Of a stretch of DNA of 64,000 nt, positions 1 to 7,731 are shown one piece after another. A model generated the notes under the pieces. That model was not told the origin of the DNA, did no database searches, and saw nothing but the letters and a program-made list of their open reading frames with translations. The stretch comes from Hymenobacter latericoloratus (GTDB taxonomy: Bacteria > Bacteroidota > Bacteroidia > Cytophagales > Hymenobacteraceae). Every line of letters begins with the position of its first letter. Position 1 is the stretch's first letter. The position numbers and the translations under genes were made by a program. The stretch lies in NCBI RefSeq assembly GCF_014199535.1, contig NZ_JACHNV010000010.1, positions 21,925-85,924 of the forward strand. The letters run 5' to 3'.

Positions 1-330
1 ACGGTGTACAGCGCCGGCGTGGAAGTGCACGGCCTCAACCCGCGCGCGGTGCAAACGATGGCCGAAGACGGCGTGGACATCAGCCACCACACCAGCAACC
101 ACGTCGATGAGTACGCCCACGTGCCGTTCGACTACGTGCTGACCGTGTGCGACCACGCCAACGAGGTCTGCCCCGTGTTTCCGTCCACGGCCCAAAAGTG
201 GCACCACAACTTCCCCGATCCGGCCAAAGCCACGGGCAGCGAGCAAGAAATCATGCAGCAGTTCCGCTCGGTGCGCGACCAGGTAAAATCCTACGCCCAC
301 ACGTTCGTGCAGCAGATGGCTACGCCCTGA
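1..330 (+). CDS. arsC: Arsenate reductase, low-MW phosphatase type (5' end outside window)
   Basis: The C-terminal 109 residues of a thioredoxin-coupled arsenate reductase that reduces arsenate to arsenite in the cytoplasm. The reading frame is open to the first base, so the N-terminus with the phosphatase CX5R loop lies upstream. The visible part has the family's second and third redox cysteines as C-x6-C (VCDHANEVCP), and the segment DISHHTSNHVDEY, which matches this fold. The C-x6-C pair separates it from plain tyrosine phosphatases. It probably ends an arsenic-resistance cluster lying to the left. A GTG at position 4 is internal, not the start. Confidence 0.88.
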   Translation, partial: TVYSAGVEVHGLNPRAVQTMAEDGVDISHHTSNHVDEYAHVPFDYVLTVCDHANEVCPVFPSTAQKWHHNFPDPAKATGSEQEIMQQFRSVRDQVKSYAHTFVQQMATP

Positions 331-475
331 CGACAGGGACGGAAGCGCTGTGCGGGCGCTGCTACTAGCCTGCCATGTGCGTGGATAGGCAACCGGACTA
401 TGCGTGCGCATTCTTAGGGCTGGCATGACCGCTAAAACCATTCCCCGCGCCCCGCGTTAAAGTCCCCAACAGTAT

Positions 476-536
476 TCGGTGATGGATTTCCACCGCGAAC
501 CGCTAACTCTTCGGAGTTGAGCTGATGATTCCTACC
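476..536 (+). promoter_or_regulatory. Fluoride riboswitch (crcB motif), copy 1
   Basis: The sequence reads GGTGATGGATTTCCACC, then AACCGC, a TTCG-capped stem and GCTGATGATTCCTAC, the layout of the fluoride-sensing aptamer. It is nearly identical to the copy at 9026-9086, which precedes a fluoride exporter. No exporter follows this copy: the next gene is a small membrane protein at 791. The leader beyond the aptamer resembles the second copy up to its GTG start, so this may be a duplicated control region that lost its gene. I see no clear TAnnTTTG promoter upstream. Confidence 0.85.
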
Positions 537-662
537 AAACGCGCTGCCCGTCCGGGCTGCGGGGTAGTCGTCTTGTTCGCTTGTTGCCGTGGTCATCGCC
601 CCCTTCTTTTCTTGGTTGTTGCACGCCACTCCCCGCGCTGCCGGGCGGTGGCTTTGGCGTGG

Positions 663-722
663 GCCCTGCCCGTCGCGTTTGGTTTCTCTGGCAGAATCGA
701 AGGCGACGGGCTGGGCTTTTTC
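663..722 (+). terminator. Candidate intrinsic terminator downstream of fluoride riboswitch 1
   Basis: Bases 663-676 and 703-716 form a 14-bp GC-rich stem with one mismatch, followed by five T. It lies about 125 bases after the aptamer. It may be the riboswitch's expression platform or just a terminator; the distance makes the first less certain. Confidence 0.45.
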
Positions 723-790
723 GTGGTGGCCCGGCCCGTTTTCGGCGCTGGGTTTTGTGTACCAATCTGGTTTACCGCACCCGTTGCACG

Positions 791-1078
791 ATGGATACTT
801 CGCCCCGCCCCGCCGTTTTTTCGCCGCGCCTGGCCTACCAGCTACGGCTGGTCGCCGCCTCCGTGCTCTGGTACGCTGCCCTGGCCATCGGGCTGCTCCG
901 GCACGCGCCCTTTCCCCTGCCTCCGGTGTCGCTGCTGGGCCTGACGCTGGCTCCGGCCGCCCTGGGCTGGGCGGCGCTGGTGCTGGCGGCCCTGCTCTTT
1001 CCCGAATACGACGACAAAGCCGTGCAACGGGCCTGGCTTATCAGCCTGCCGCTGCTGCTGGCACTGCTGGTCAGCTGA
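791..1078 (+). CDS. Small membrane protein of unknown function (95 aa)
   Basis: I do not recognise this family. The ATG at 791 opens a 95-residue protein with about three hydrophobic segments (roughly residues 17-35, 44-68 and 82-95) and a short charged loop, PEYDDKAVQR. It is the first plausible gene after fluoride riboswitch 1. It does not look like the fluoride channel CrcB/Fluc: I see none of that family's N-terminal glycine-rich and Asn motifs. Longer versions of the frame would run through the riboswitch leader, so the internal ATG is preferred. A fluoride-linked role is only suggested by position. Confidence 0.5.
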   Translation: MDTSPRPAVFSPRLAYQLRLVAASVLWYAALAIGLLRHAPFPLPPVSLLGLTLAPAALGWAALVLAALLFPEYDDKAVQRAWLISLPLLLALLVS

Positions 1079-1123
1079 ATAGATGCTCCCTATTGACTTT
1101 CTTTTTCACCTAGTAGTTTCCTG

Positions 1124-2029
1124 ATGACCAAACCCCTTTTTTGCGCCCTGTTGCTATCTTTTGGCTGCGATGGTCCGGCAGCCCAAACCCCGGCGGCAGC
1201 CCGCTTTGCCAGTAGCGCGGCCCCGGCAGCCAGTCCCACACGTTTCAGCCCCTATGCCTTTAACCGGGCAGCGGCTACGTATACCCTGCCGCCTGAGCTG
1301 GCCGAAATCTCGGGCGTGAGCCTGGCCGGGCCCGACCGCCTGGCCGGTGTGGAGGACGAATCGGGCACGCTCTACTTCTACAACCTGCGCACCCAGCAGA
1401 TGGACAGCACGGTGAAGTTTGGCCCCAAGGGCGACTACGAAGACCTGGCCCGCCAGGGCGACGCCTGGCTGATACTGCGCAGCGACGGCACCATTTTCCG
1501 GCGCACGGCCACCCAAACCACCCTGCATGACACCGGCCTGACGGCCGCCAACGAGCCCGAAGGCCTGGCCTACGACGCGGCCAGCGGCCAGCTGCTGGTG
1601 GCCTGCAAAAGCGAAGCCGGCGCGGGCCTCGATGAGACGAAGCGCGCCGTGTACCGCCTCAACCCCCAAACCTACCGCATCGAGCCGAAGCCGGCCTACG
1701 TGCTGGACGTGCCCGCTATCCTGGCCGCCGACCCCGGCCAGCAACAGGGCAAGAAGGCGCCGAAGGTGAGCCAGTTCGCGCCCTCGGCCGTGGCCATTCA
1801 ATCGGGCACGGGCCATGTGTTTGTGCTCTCGGCGCGGGGCAACGGGCTGGTGGAGCTGGACAAGCAGGGGAAGGTGGTGGCCGTGCAGACGCTGCCGGGT
1901 AAGCTGTTTCCGCAGCCCGAGGGCCTGGCCTTCGCGCGCAACGGCGACCTGTTCATCTCCTCCGAAGCCGGCAAGAAAGACGGACAGGGCCTGGTGTACC
2001 GCTTCACGGCCACGGCCGCGCTCAACTAA
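1124..2029 (+). CDS. SdiA-regulated-domain-like lipoprotein (beta-propeller)
   Basis: A 301-residue exported protein. The N-terminus ends in LLLSFGC, a lipobox-like signal, so it is probably membrane-anchored. The rest has the repeated strand pattern of the SdiA-regulated/esterase-like propeller family: ELAEISGVSLAG, GPKGDYEDLA and NEPEGLAYD are typical blade motifs. Its biochemical role is not established. It is followed 10 bases later by a PAP2-family phosphatase and may be cotranscribed with it. Confidence 0.7.
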   Translation: MTKPLFCALLLSFGCDGPAAQTPAAARFASSAAPAASPTRFSPYAFNRAAATYTLPPELAEISGVSLAGPDRLAGVEDESGTLYFYNLRTQQMDSTVKFGPKGDYEDLARQGDAWLILRSDGTIFRRTATQTTLHDTGLTAANEPEGLAYDAASGQLLVACKSEAGAGLDETKRAVYRLNPQTYRIEPKPAYVLDVPAILAADPGQQQGKKAPKVSQFAPSAVAIQSGTGHVFVLSARGNGLVELDKQGKVVAVQTLPGKLFPQPEGLAFARNGDLFISSEAGKKDGQGLVYRFTATAALN

Positions 2030-2039
2030 CCCTGCTCCG

Positions 2040-2654
2040 GTGTTGACGACTCTTTTCGATATTCTCCGGCAGGCCGACCACGGGCTGCTGCTCGCCCTCA
2101 ACGGACTTCACACGCCCTGGCTGGACTCCGTGATGGTATTTGCCTCGCAGGCCAAATCCTGGCTCAGCGGCTACCTGCTGCTCATCGTGGGGCTGGCCTA
2201 CCTATTCCGGCGGCGGGCCTGGGCACTGCTGCCCATCATTGGGGCCTCGGTGGGGCTGGCCGATTTGATTTCGGCCCGGCTCTTCAAGCCCTTTTTCCAC
2301 CGCCTGCGGCCCTCGCACACCCCGGATTTGGGGCCGCTGCTGCATTTGCCCGATGGGCCAGGCGGGCCGTTGGGCTTTCCCTCCTCGCACGCCGCCAACG
2401 TGACGGCGCTGGCCACGCTGCTGTGCCTGCTGCTGCCCCCGCGCTACCGGGCGGCCAAGGGATGCGCCGTGGCCTGGGCTACGCTTGTGTGCCTGAGCCG
2501 GGTGTACCTGGGCGTGCACTACCCTGCCGACGTGCTGGGCGGGGCGCTGCTGGGCGTGGCCCTGGGCTTCGGCGGGGCGGCGGTGTACGGGTGGGTAGGG
2601 CGCCGCCTGGCCAGGCCGGTGCCCGCGCCAACGCATGCGCTGCAACAAGTCTAG
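2040..2654 (+). CDS. PAP2-family phosphatase (undecaprenyl-diphosphatase-like)
   Basis: An integral-membrane phosphatase of the PAP2 superfamily (204 aa), likely acting on a lipid phosphate such as undecaprenyl pyrophosphate. All three signature motifs are present: KPFFHRLRP, PSSHA, and SRVYLGVHYPADV with the catalytic histidines. Five to six hydrophobic helices surround them. GTG at 2040 is the likely start, 10 bases after the preceding stop; TTG at 2043 is an alternative. The actual substrate cannot be read from sequence. Confidence 0.85.
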   Translation: MLTTLFDILRQADHGLLLALNGLHTPWLDSVMVFASQAKSWLSGYLLLIVGLAYLFRRRAWALLPIIGASVGLADLISARLFKPFFHRLRPSHTPDLGPLLHLPDGPGGPLGFPSSHAANVTALATLLCLLLPPRYRAAKGCAVAWATLVCLSRVYLGVHYPADVLGGALLGVALGFGGAAVYGWVGRRLARPVPAPTHALQQV

Positions 2655-2707
2655 GTTTTCTGCCCGCCTCAACGCTTTCAATATCCCATAATCACTCGCA
2701 ATACGCC

Positions 2708-3046
2708 ATGAAAGACACCCTCGTAACCACCGCCCGCCGCGCCGCGCTCCTGCTGAGCCTGACCGCCCCGCTCACCCTGACGGCCCAGGCCCAGCAAGGC
2801 TCGCCTGCCACCATGAGCCAGGTGGAAATCCCCGCCAGCCAGCTGCCCACTGCCGTGCGCCAGGCCATTGCCAAGCAGTACGCAGGCTACCGCGTGGACG
2901 ATGCTCGCAAAATCAGTGGCGGCAAAACCGGCACCACCTACCGGGTGGAGTTGGAAGGCACCGGCAAACAGGAGATGTACGTCATGTTCAACGCCGCCGG
3001 CAAGGTGCTGCGCAGCACCACTGAAACCGAGCGCGACGACGACTAA
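2708..3046 (+). CDS. Secreted PepSY-like domain protein
   Basis: A 112-residue periplasmic protein. A signal peptide of about 27 residues (ending AQAQQ) precedes one PepSY-like unit: a helix (QLPTAVRQAIAKQYAG), then strands with YRVELEGTGKQEMYVMFNAAGKVL. Bacteroidota often encode such proteins near metal or signalling genes, and function is unknown. The acidic tail ERDDD is notable. The ATG at 2708 gives a clean signal peptide, while the longer upstream frame is Pro/Ala/Arg shadow sequence. Confidence 0.7.
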   Translation: MKDTLVTTARRAALLLSLTAPLTLTAQAQQGSPATMSQVEIPASQLPTAVRQAIAKQYAGYRVDDARKISGGKTGTTYRVELEGTGKQEMYVMFNAAGKVLRSTTETERDDD

Positions 3047-3084
3047 CCCCGGCGCAGTCACAGAACGGTCCGCTGGTCGCCTGT

Positions 3085-4071
3085 TTACTCCACTTCCGCT
3101 ACTTCACGGGCCAGTTGCTGCACGTCGCTTTTCATCAGGTTGACGGTGGATTCGAGCTGGTCGAAGAGGTTGGCGCGGATGCGTAGTGCGTCGGCTTTGT
3201 AGGTGCCGCCTGCGCCGAAAAGCAAGTCTTCGAGCTGCTGTTTCTCGTCCGCGTCTTTGGCCCCCAGCTCGCCGGCCGTGAGCCAGCGGCCCAGCAGGCG
3301 CTGGCGCAGCGGGGGCTGGTTCGCGCCCCGGATGCCGGGGCGGGAAAGAAAATTCCAGACCGCCGCCGGAAACACGGTCGATTCCGTAGGGCCGCGCCAG
3401 ACGTCGCCCAGCGCGTTGCGGCGGTGCGAGAACGGAATGTCGGCCGCGGCCGAGGTGCGCAGGCTGCTGTAGCCCAGCGCCGCCCCGATGAGGCCAATGG
3501 CAATGCCCACGGGCCGGTAGATGGTTTTGCGCACGTCGAAGAGCGACATCAGGCCCGTGGCCACCGTGCCCAGCGCTCCCAGGAGAATGGCCAGGATGGT
3601 CAGGTTCTTGACCCGCGAGCCGGCCTCATCGAGCAGGAAGTCGGCAATCTGGTCGGCGCGCTCCTCCTCGCAGTCCAGCTCGCCGGCCGTGCTGGAAATC
3701 TCCAGCGCCACGTCGGTGAGGCGGCTGCTCACCTGCTGGCGGGCCACCACCCGCGCCAGCGTGCCGGGCGCGGTGGCCAGCATGGCCCGCAACTGGGGCA
3801 CCAGCCCGCACACGTTGGCCGTGCGCAGGGCATCGGCCGAGAAGGTACGGGCCAGCAGCGAGTCGGCGGCCAGCACCGCCTCGGGCAGCACGGCGTAGCC
3901 CTTGGGCGCTACCACGGGCGTGAGCGGCGCGCACTCGCTCTCGTCGGGCACGTCCTTGGGGTTGAGCGAGCGGGGGGCGGTATTGCAGCTGCCCAGCAGC
4001 AGCAGGCCACTCAGCCCAATGACTTTCCAGAACAGCGCGGGCCGGTGGCCGGCGGGGGATGATTTCACCAT
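3085..4071 (-). CDS. Putative lipoprotein with internal membrane segments, unknown function
   Basis: I do not recognise the family. From the ATG at 4071 the product is 328 residues. It starts with a signal ending LLLLGSC, a convincing lipobox, so the mature N-terminus is probably lipidated. Around residues 155-205 two hydrophobic helices (LTILAILLGALGTVATGLMS and PVGIAIGLIGAALGYSS) suggest it also spans the membrane. The rest is helical and charged. It is convergent with the PepSY gene and divergent from the TonB receptor block. The first codon of the longer frame (TTG, 4080) is less likely. Confidence 0.6.
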   Translation of the reverse strand: MVKSSPAGHRPALFWKVIGLSGLLLLGSCNTAPRSLNPKDVPDESECAPLTPVVAPKGYAVLPEAVLAADSLLARTFSADALRTANVCGLVPQLRAMLATAPGTLARVVARQQVSSRLTDVALEISSTAGELDCEEERADQIADFLLDEAGSRVKNLTILAILLGALGTVATGLMSLFDVRKTIYRPVGIAIGLIGAALGYSSLRTSAAADIPFSHRRNALGDVWRGPTESTVFPAAVWNFLSRPGIRGANQPPLRQRLLGRWLTAGELGAKDADEKQQLEDLLFGAGGTYKADALRIRANLFDQLESTVNLMKSDVQQLAREVAEVE

Positions 4072-4210
4072 AGGTACCAAACAGCGGAGCTAGGCTTACG
4101 CTAACGCGCCGCCGGGCGTGGGGGTTGGCCGGCCGCGCCGGCGCAAGTCCGCCGCCGGGTTTCCTACGGGGCCGGGCACGCGCTGCCCGTGCGGTGGGCT
4201 GGGAGAATCC

Positions 4211-4573
4211 GTGTACTTTTGGGAGCATCTTTCGCCGCTTCGCTTGGCCCGCCATTTCCTGTTTCGTCTGCTCACCCTGCTGTTCGGTATCGTTTACCTG
4301 GGCAGCGCGTGCGAGCTGGACGCGCAGGAATACCGGCAGCATTACGCCCACGAAACGCACGACTACCTGCCCGAAGCGGCGGGCATCGAGGTGCCCGCTC
4401 CGGAGGCGCAGCCCGCCACCCCGGCCGTTCAGCCGGAACGGCTCGGGGCCACCGACCGGCCCCGGCTGAGGTTTCGGGGCCTGCCCGGCTCGCCGGCCGC
4501 GTGGCCCTGGGTGGCCAACCCGCCGCCCCCGGTGCGCCGGCTCTACCTGCGCTACGCCGTACTGCAAGTCTGA
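4211..4573 (+). CDS. Small exported protein upstream of a TonB receptor, unknown function
   Basis: A short protein with an N-terminal hydrophobic segment (FLFRLLTLLFGIVYLGSAC) resembling a signal or lipoprotein signal, then a soluble proline-rich region. No known domain is recognised. A perfect Bacteroidota -7 motif, TACTTTTG at 4214-4221, overlaps the GTG start at 4211, so translation may really begin at the in-frame TTG at 4244. It ends 98 bases before the TonB receptor and may encode an accessory factor for it. Confidence 0.45.
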   Translation: MYFWEHLSPLRLARHFLFRLLTLLFGIVYLGSACELDAQEYRQHYAHETHDYLPEAAGIEVPAPEAQPATPAVQPERLGATDRPRLRFRGLPGSPAAWPWVANPPPPVRRLYLRYAVLQV

Positions 4574-4671
4574 TTTACGGGTTTGAACTCCGCCACTGGC
4601 GGCTCTCGGATGAGGGTCGCCTGTCCGTGTTTACCCCGTTTTCAGCTCTATGGCGCGCGGCGCCCCTTCTC

Positions 4672-6855
4672 ATGAAATTCTTATTTGTATTCCTGGCCCT
4701 GCTGCTGAGCAGTGCCGGCCTTGCCGTGGCCCAAAGCCCGCTGCGGGTGCTGGTGCGCGACGAGCGCACCAAAACCGCTTTGCCCGGCGTCACCGTGGCT
4801 ATTCCTTCTCTCGGTCTCGGCGCGGCCACCGATGCCGACGGCCGCGCCACCCTGCCCGACGTGCCGGCCGGCCCCCAGCAGGTGCAGGTTGGAAGTATCG
4901 GCTACGAAACCCGCATCCTGACCTTCACCCTGCCCCAGGCTGGCGACGCGCCCGCCCTGGTTGAATTGGAACCCAGCAGCCTCGAATTGCAGGGCGTGGT
5001 CGTGGAGGCTACCCGCACCGGCTCGCGCATTGAGGACGTGCCCGTACGCATTGAGGTGCTGGGACCGGAAGAGCTGGCCGAAAAAAGCAGCATGCGGCCG
5101 GCCAACATTGCCATGCTGCTCACCGAAGCCTCGGGCATCCAGCCGCAGTTCACCTCCGCCAACTCCGGGAGCGTGGCCTTCCGCATTCAAGGGCTGGATG
5201 GGCGCTACACCCAGCTGCTGCGCGACGGCTTTCCCCTGTACGGCGGCTTTTCGCAGGGGCTGAGTTTGGTGCAGATTGCGCCCCTGGATTTGCGGCAGGT
5301 GGAAATCATCAAAGGCGCGTCCTCGGCCCTGTACGGCGGGGATGCTATTGCGGGCCTGGTGAACCTAGTGAGCAAAGCGCCCACCGAAACGCCGGAACTG
5401 AACGTACTGCTCAACCAGACGCAGAAGGGCGGCCGCGACCTGACGGCCTTCTACACTGGCCGCACCGGCCAGCTCGGCCTCACGCTGCTGGCCACGCAGA
5501 ACACCCAGCAAGCCCGCGACGTGAGTGGCGACGACTTCACCGACCTGCCCCAAGTGCAGGCCACGACGGTCAACCCGCGCCTATTCTACTACATCTCCGA
5601 TTCCACTACATTGTACGCTGGGCTGAATGCCACCGTGGAAACCCGCGCCGGGGGCTACCGGCCGGCCCTGGACAACCCGGCTACGGCCGGCTACACCGAG
5701 CGCAACCGCTCTGACCGCTACAGCACGCAGCTCCGGTTGGATACCCACCTGGGCCAAAAGCGGGTACTCACGGTGAAAAACAGCGTCAGCAGCTTTACCC
5801 GCCGCATTGAGGCCGGTAGCAGCTACTTTGCCGGCCGGCAGCTCTCGACCTACTCCGAAGCGTCGCTGCTGGTGCCCCTCGGCACGCACCGGGCCGTGCT
5901 CGGCGGCAACGTCCTCACCGATGACTTCCGCGAAACGGCGGCCGTGGCCGCTGCGGGTGCCCGCGACTACCAGTACCAGACCTACGGGCTGTTCGCGCAG
6001 GACGACTGGCGGGTACTGGAAAACCTGACGCTGCAGGCGGGCCTGCGCACCGACTACCAGCGCCCCTACGGCCTGTTCGTGCTGCCCCGCTTTTCGGCCC
6101 TCTACAAGGCCGGCGAGCACGTGAGCCTGCGGGCCGGGGGCGGCTTCGGCTACAAAGCGCCCACTATCTTCAGCAGCGCCACCGAGCAGCAGGCCTACGT
6201 GAACGTGCAGCCCCTCGATGTGCAGGGGCTGCGCGCTGAAACCTCGCGGGGGCTGAACGCCGACGTGACCCTGCGCGGCCGGCTCGATGAGCTGAACATC
6301 TCGCTCAACCAAGCCGTGTTCTACACCCGCCTCGACCACACCCTGATTCCCGACGCCGCGCAGCTGGCCACGGGCATCACCGAGTTCCGCAACGCGGCCT
6401 CGCCCGTCACGGCGCGGGGCCTGGAAACGAACCTGCGCCTGGGCGTGGAGGGGCTGCAGTTCTTCACGGCGTATACCTTCACCGACACCAAGCAGACCTA
6501 CGACCAGAGCCAACCCGCGCAGCTGCCGTTTGTCTCGCGCCACCGCCTGGTGCTCACCACCGTGTACGAGCAGGAAAAGAGCTTCCGCCTGGGCCTGGAA
6601 GGCACTTACAACGGCCCGCAGTACCTGGGCGAAGGCACGCGGCAGGGGCGCGGCTTCTGGCTGCTGGGGGTGCTGGGCGAGAAGATATTTGCCCCACACT
6701 TTTCGGTGGTGCTCAACGTGGAAAACTTCCTCGACGTGCGCCAGACCCGGTTTGAGCCCGTCGTGCTCGGCACCCCGGCCGCGCCCACGTTCCGGCCGCT
6801 CTATGCCCCGCTCGATGGCATCGTGGGCAACATGGCGCTCAAAATTACCCTCTGA
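4672..6855 (+). CDS. TonB-dependent outer-membrane receptor
   Basis: A 727-residue receptor that takes up a ligand across the outer membrane using TonB energy. In order it shows a signal peptide (1-20), a carboxypeptidase-regulatory-like domain (about 24-100: VTVAIPSLGLGAATDADGRA), a plug domain (about 110-230, with GSVAFRIQGLDGRYTQLL and IIKGASSALYGGDAIAGLVN) and a beta-barrel to the C-terminus. Ligand is unknown. Neighbouring metal genes (a CsoR-like regulator, a Cys-rich peptide) make a metal or metallophore plausible. The ATG at 4672 starts a clean signal peptide. Confidence 0.88.
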   Translation: MKFLFVFLALLLSSAGLAVAQSPLRVLVRDERTKTALPGVTVAIPSLGLGAATDADGRATLPDVPAGPQQVQVGSIGYETRILTFTLPQAGDAPALVELEPSSLELQGVVVEATRTGSRIEDVPVRIEVLGPEELAEKSSMRPANIAMLLTEASGIQPQFTSANSGSVAFRIQGLDGRYTQLLRDGFPLYGGFSQGLSLVQIAPLDLRQVEIIKGASSALYGGDAIAGLVNLVSKAPTETPELNVLLNQTQKGGRDLTAFYTGRTGQLGLTLLATQNTQQARDVSGDDFTDLPQVQATTVNPRLFYYISDSTTLYAGLNATVETRAGGYRPALDNPATAGYTERNRSDRYSTQLRLDTHLGQKRVLTVKNSVSSFTRRIEAGSSYFAGRQLSTYSEASLLVPLGTHRAVLGGNVLTDDFRETAAVAAAGARDYQYQTYGLFAQDDWRVLENLTLQAGLRTDYQRPYGLFVLPRFSALYKAGEHVSLRAGGGFGYKAPTIFSSATEQQAYVNVQPLDVQGLRAETSRGLNADVTLRGRLDELNISLNQAVFYTRLDHTLIPDAAQLATGITEFRNAASPVTARGLETNLRLGVEGLQFFTAYTFTDTKQTYDQSQPAQLPFVSRHRLVLTTVYEQEKSFRLGLEGTYNGPQYLGEGTRQGRGFWLLGVLGEKIFAPHFSVVLNVENFLDVRQTRFEPVVLGTPAAPTFRPLYAPLDGIVGNMALKITL

Positions 6856-6868
6856 GCCAGCTGCAACT

Positions 6869-6904
6869 TAAAAAACCCCGCTCGCAGGGTGCGGGCGGGG
6901 CTTT
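6869..6904. terminator. Bidirectional intrinsic terminator
   Basis: A 10-bp GC stem (6876-6885 with 6891-6900, one wobble pair) is preceded by seven A and followed by CTTT. It lies between the convergent TonB receptor and the Cys-rich peptide gene and can stop transcription from both, best on the minus strand where the A run reads as T. Confidence 0.75.
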
Positions 6905-6926
6905 GGAAAAGACTGGGCGCGGACGC

Positions 6927-7133
6927 TTACTTCATGCAGCAGCCGGGGCGGGGCGTACAGGTTGTGGGGGCTTTGGCAACCGGCTGGCACAGGCTGGCCG
7001 GGCAGTCTTTGGTGACGGGGCAGCTTTTGCGGGCGGCGGGCTTGGTAGCCGCGTGGGGGGCGGTGCCGGCCGCCAGCACCGAACCAGCGAAAAGCAGCAC
7101 GCCAGCGCTCAGGGCAAACAATTTCTGTTTCAT
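6927..7133 (-). CDS. Small secreted cysteine-rich protein, possible metal binder
   Basis: A 68-residue protein with a signal peptide (MKQKLFALSAG to about residue 22), then a short mature part with seven cysteines, SCPVTKDCPASLC and TCTPRPGCCMK. The many Cys in a small exported protein suggest metal binding or disulfide bonding; no family is recognised. It is transcribed in the same direction as the CsoR-like gene at 7257-7595 and lies downstream of it, so metal control is plausible. Longer upstream starts would lose the signal peptide. Confidence 0.6.
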   Translation of the reverse strand: MKQKLFALSAGVLLFAGSVLAAGTAPHAATKPAARKSCPVTKDCPASLCQPVAKAPTTCTPRPGCCMK

Positions 7134-7256
7134 GGGAAAAAGGAAATGAGGGAAAGAGAAAAAAACAGTCCTTGCGGACGCAAAGGCAAGCAAATAAGCA
7201 GGGGGGCGGGGCGTGAGCAGCATCCAGGAATAGGAGTTAAGCAAAGTGAATTCTGG

Positions 7257-7595
7257 TTAGGAGCCGGGAGTAAATTCGGTTAGATAACTCAGTACCTGCG
7301 GCAAGTCCAGGTGGGCAAACTCTTTCTTGAGGCGTTCCACCCGGTCGCAGTAGTCGCACGCGCCGGGGCAAGCGTCCTGCGCGGCCACCAGGGCCAGGGC
7401 CAGCTTTTTGCGGAACAGCTCGTCGAGCACCTGCGCCACGGCCCGGTGGGCAACCCCTTCCACGGCCCGGAATTGCTGAAACAACACGTCCAGGCCCGTA
7501 CCCGGGGCATCGAGCAAGGTGCGCAACCCGTCAAGTTGCCCGGTAAGGGCCGTGAGTTGCTGCATGACGACTTTGCGCTCGGCGGGGGTCAGCAT
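7257..7595 (-). CDS. CsoR/RcnR-family-like metal-sensing repressor
   Basis: A 112-residue all-helical protein resembling the CsoR/FrmR/RcnR repressors: LDGLRTLLDAPGTGLDVLFQQFRAV then AHRAVAQVLDEL follow the family helix pattern. The usual first ligand cysteine of copper sensors is replaced (LDVL), while a His (VAHRA) and a later pair in CPGACDYC remain, so metal specificity is open. It is divergent from the MFS gene at 7732 and precedes the Cys-rich peptide on its own strand. Similarity to the family is moderate. Confidence 0.5.
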   Translation of the reverse strand: MLTPAERKVVMQQLTALTGQLDGLRTLLDAPGTGLDVLFQQFRAVEGVAHRAVAQVLDELFRKKLALALVAAQDACPGACDYCDRVERLKKEFAHLDLPQVLSYLTEFTPGS

Positions 7596-7731
7596 AGATG
7601 GGCAGGGGAGCAGGGGAGGAACAGGACAAAGGTCTTTCGGGTACCCCGGGGTTTGTCAAGGGGAAATCACTTTTTTTTAAATTTATTTTTTTCTCCTGCC
7701 GGGGCGCTCCTGCCCCGGCTGTTTCACGCGT

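Noticed and set aside
791..1078. CrcB/Fluc fluoride channel
   Set aside because: Size is close, but the family's conserved Asn and Phe motifs are not seen.
1154..2101. Long minus-strand frame antisense to the SdiA-regulated-like gene
   Set aside because: Gly/Val/Arg-rich shadow typical of high-GC DNA, with no domain; the plus-strand frame has a signal and family motifs.
5581..6699. 372-codon minus-strand frame inside the TonB receptor
   Set aside because: Composition is that of an antisense shadow, and the receptor barrel is clearly coding on the other strand.
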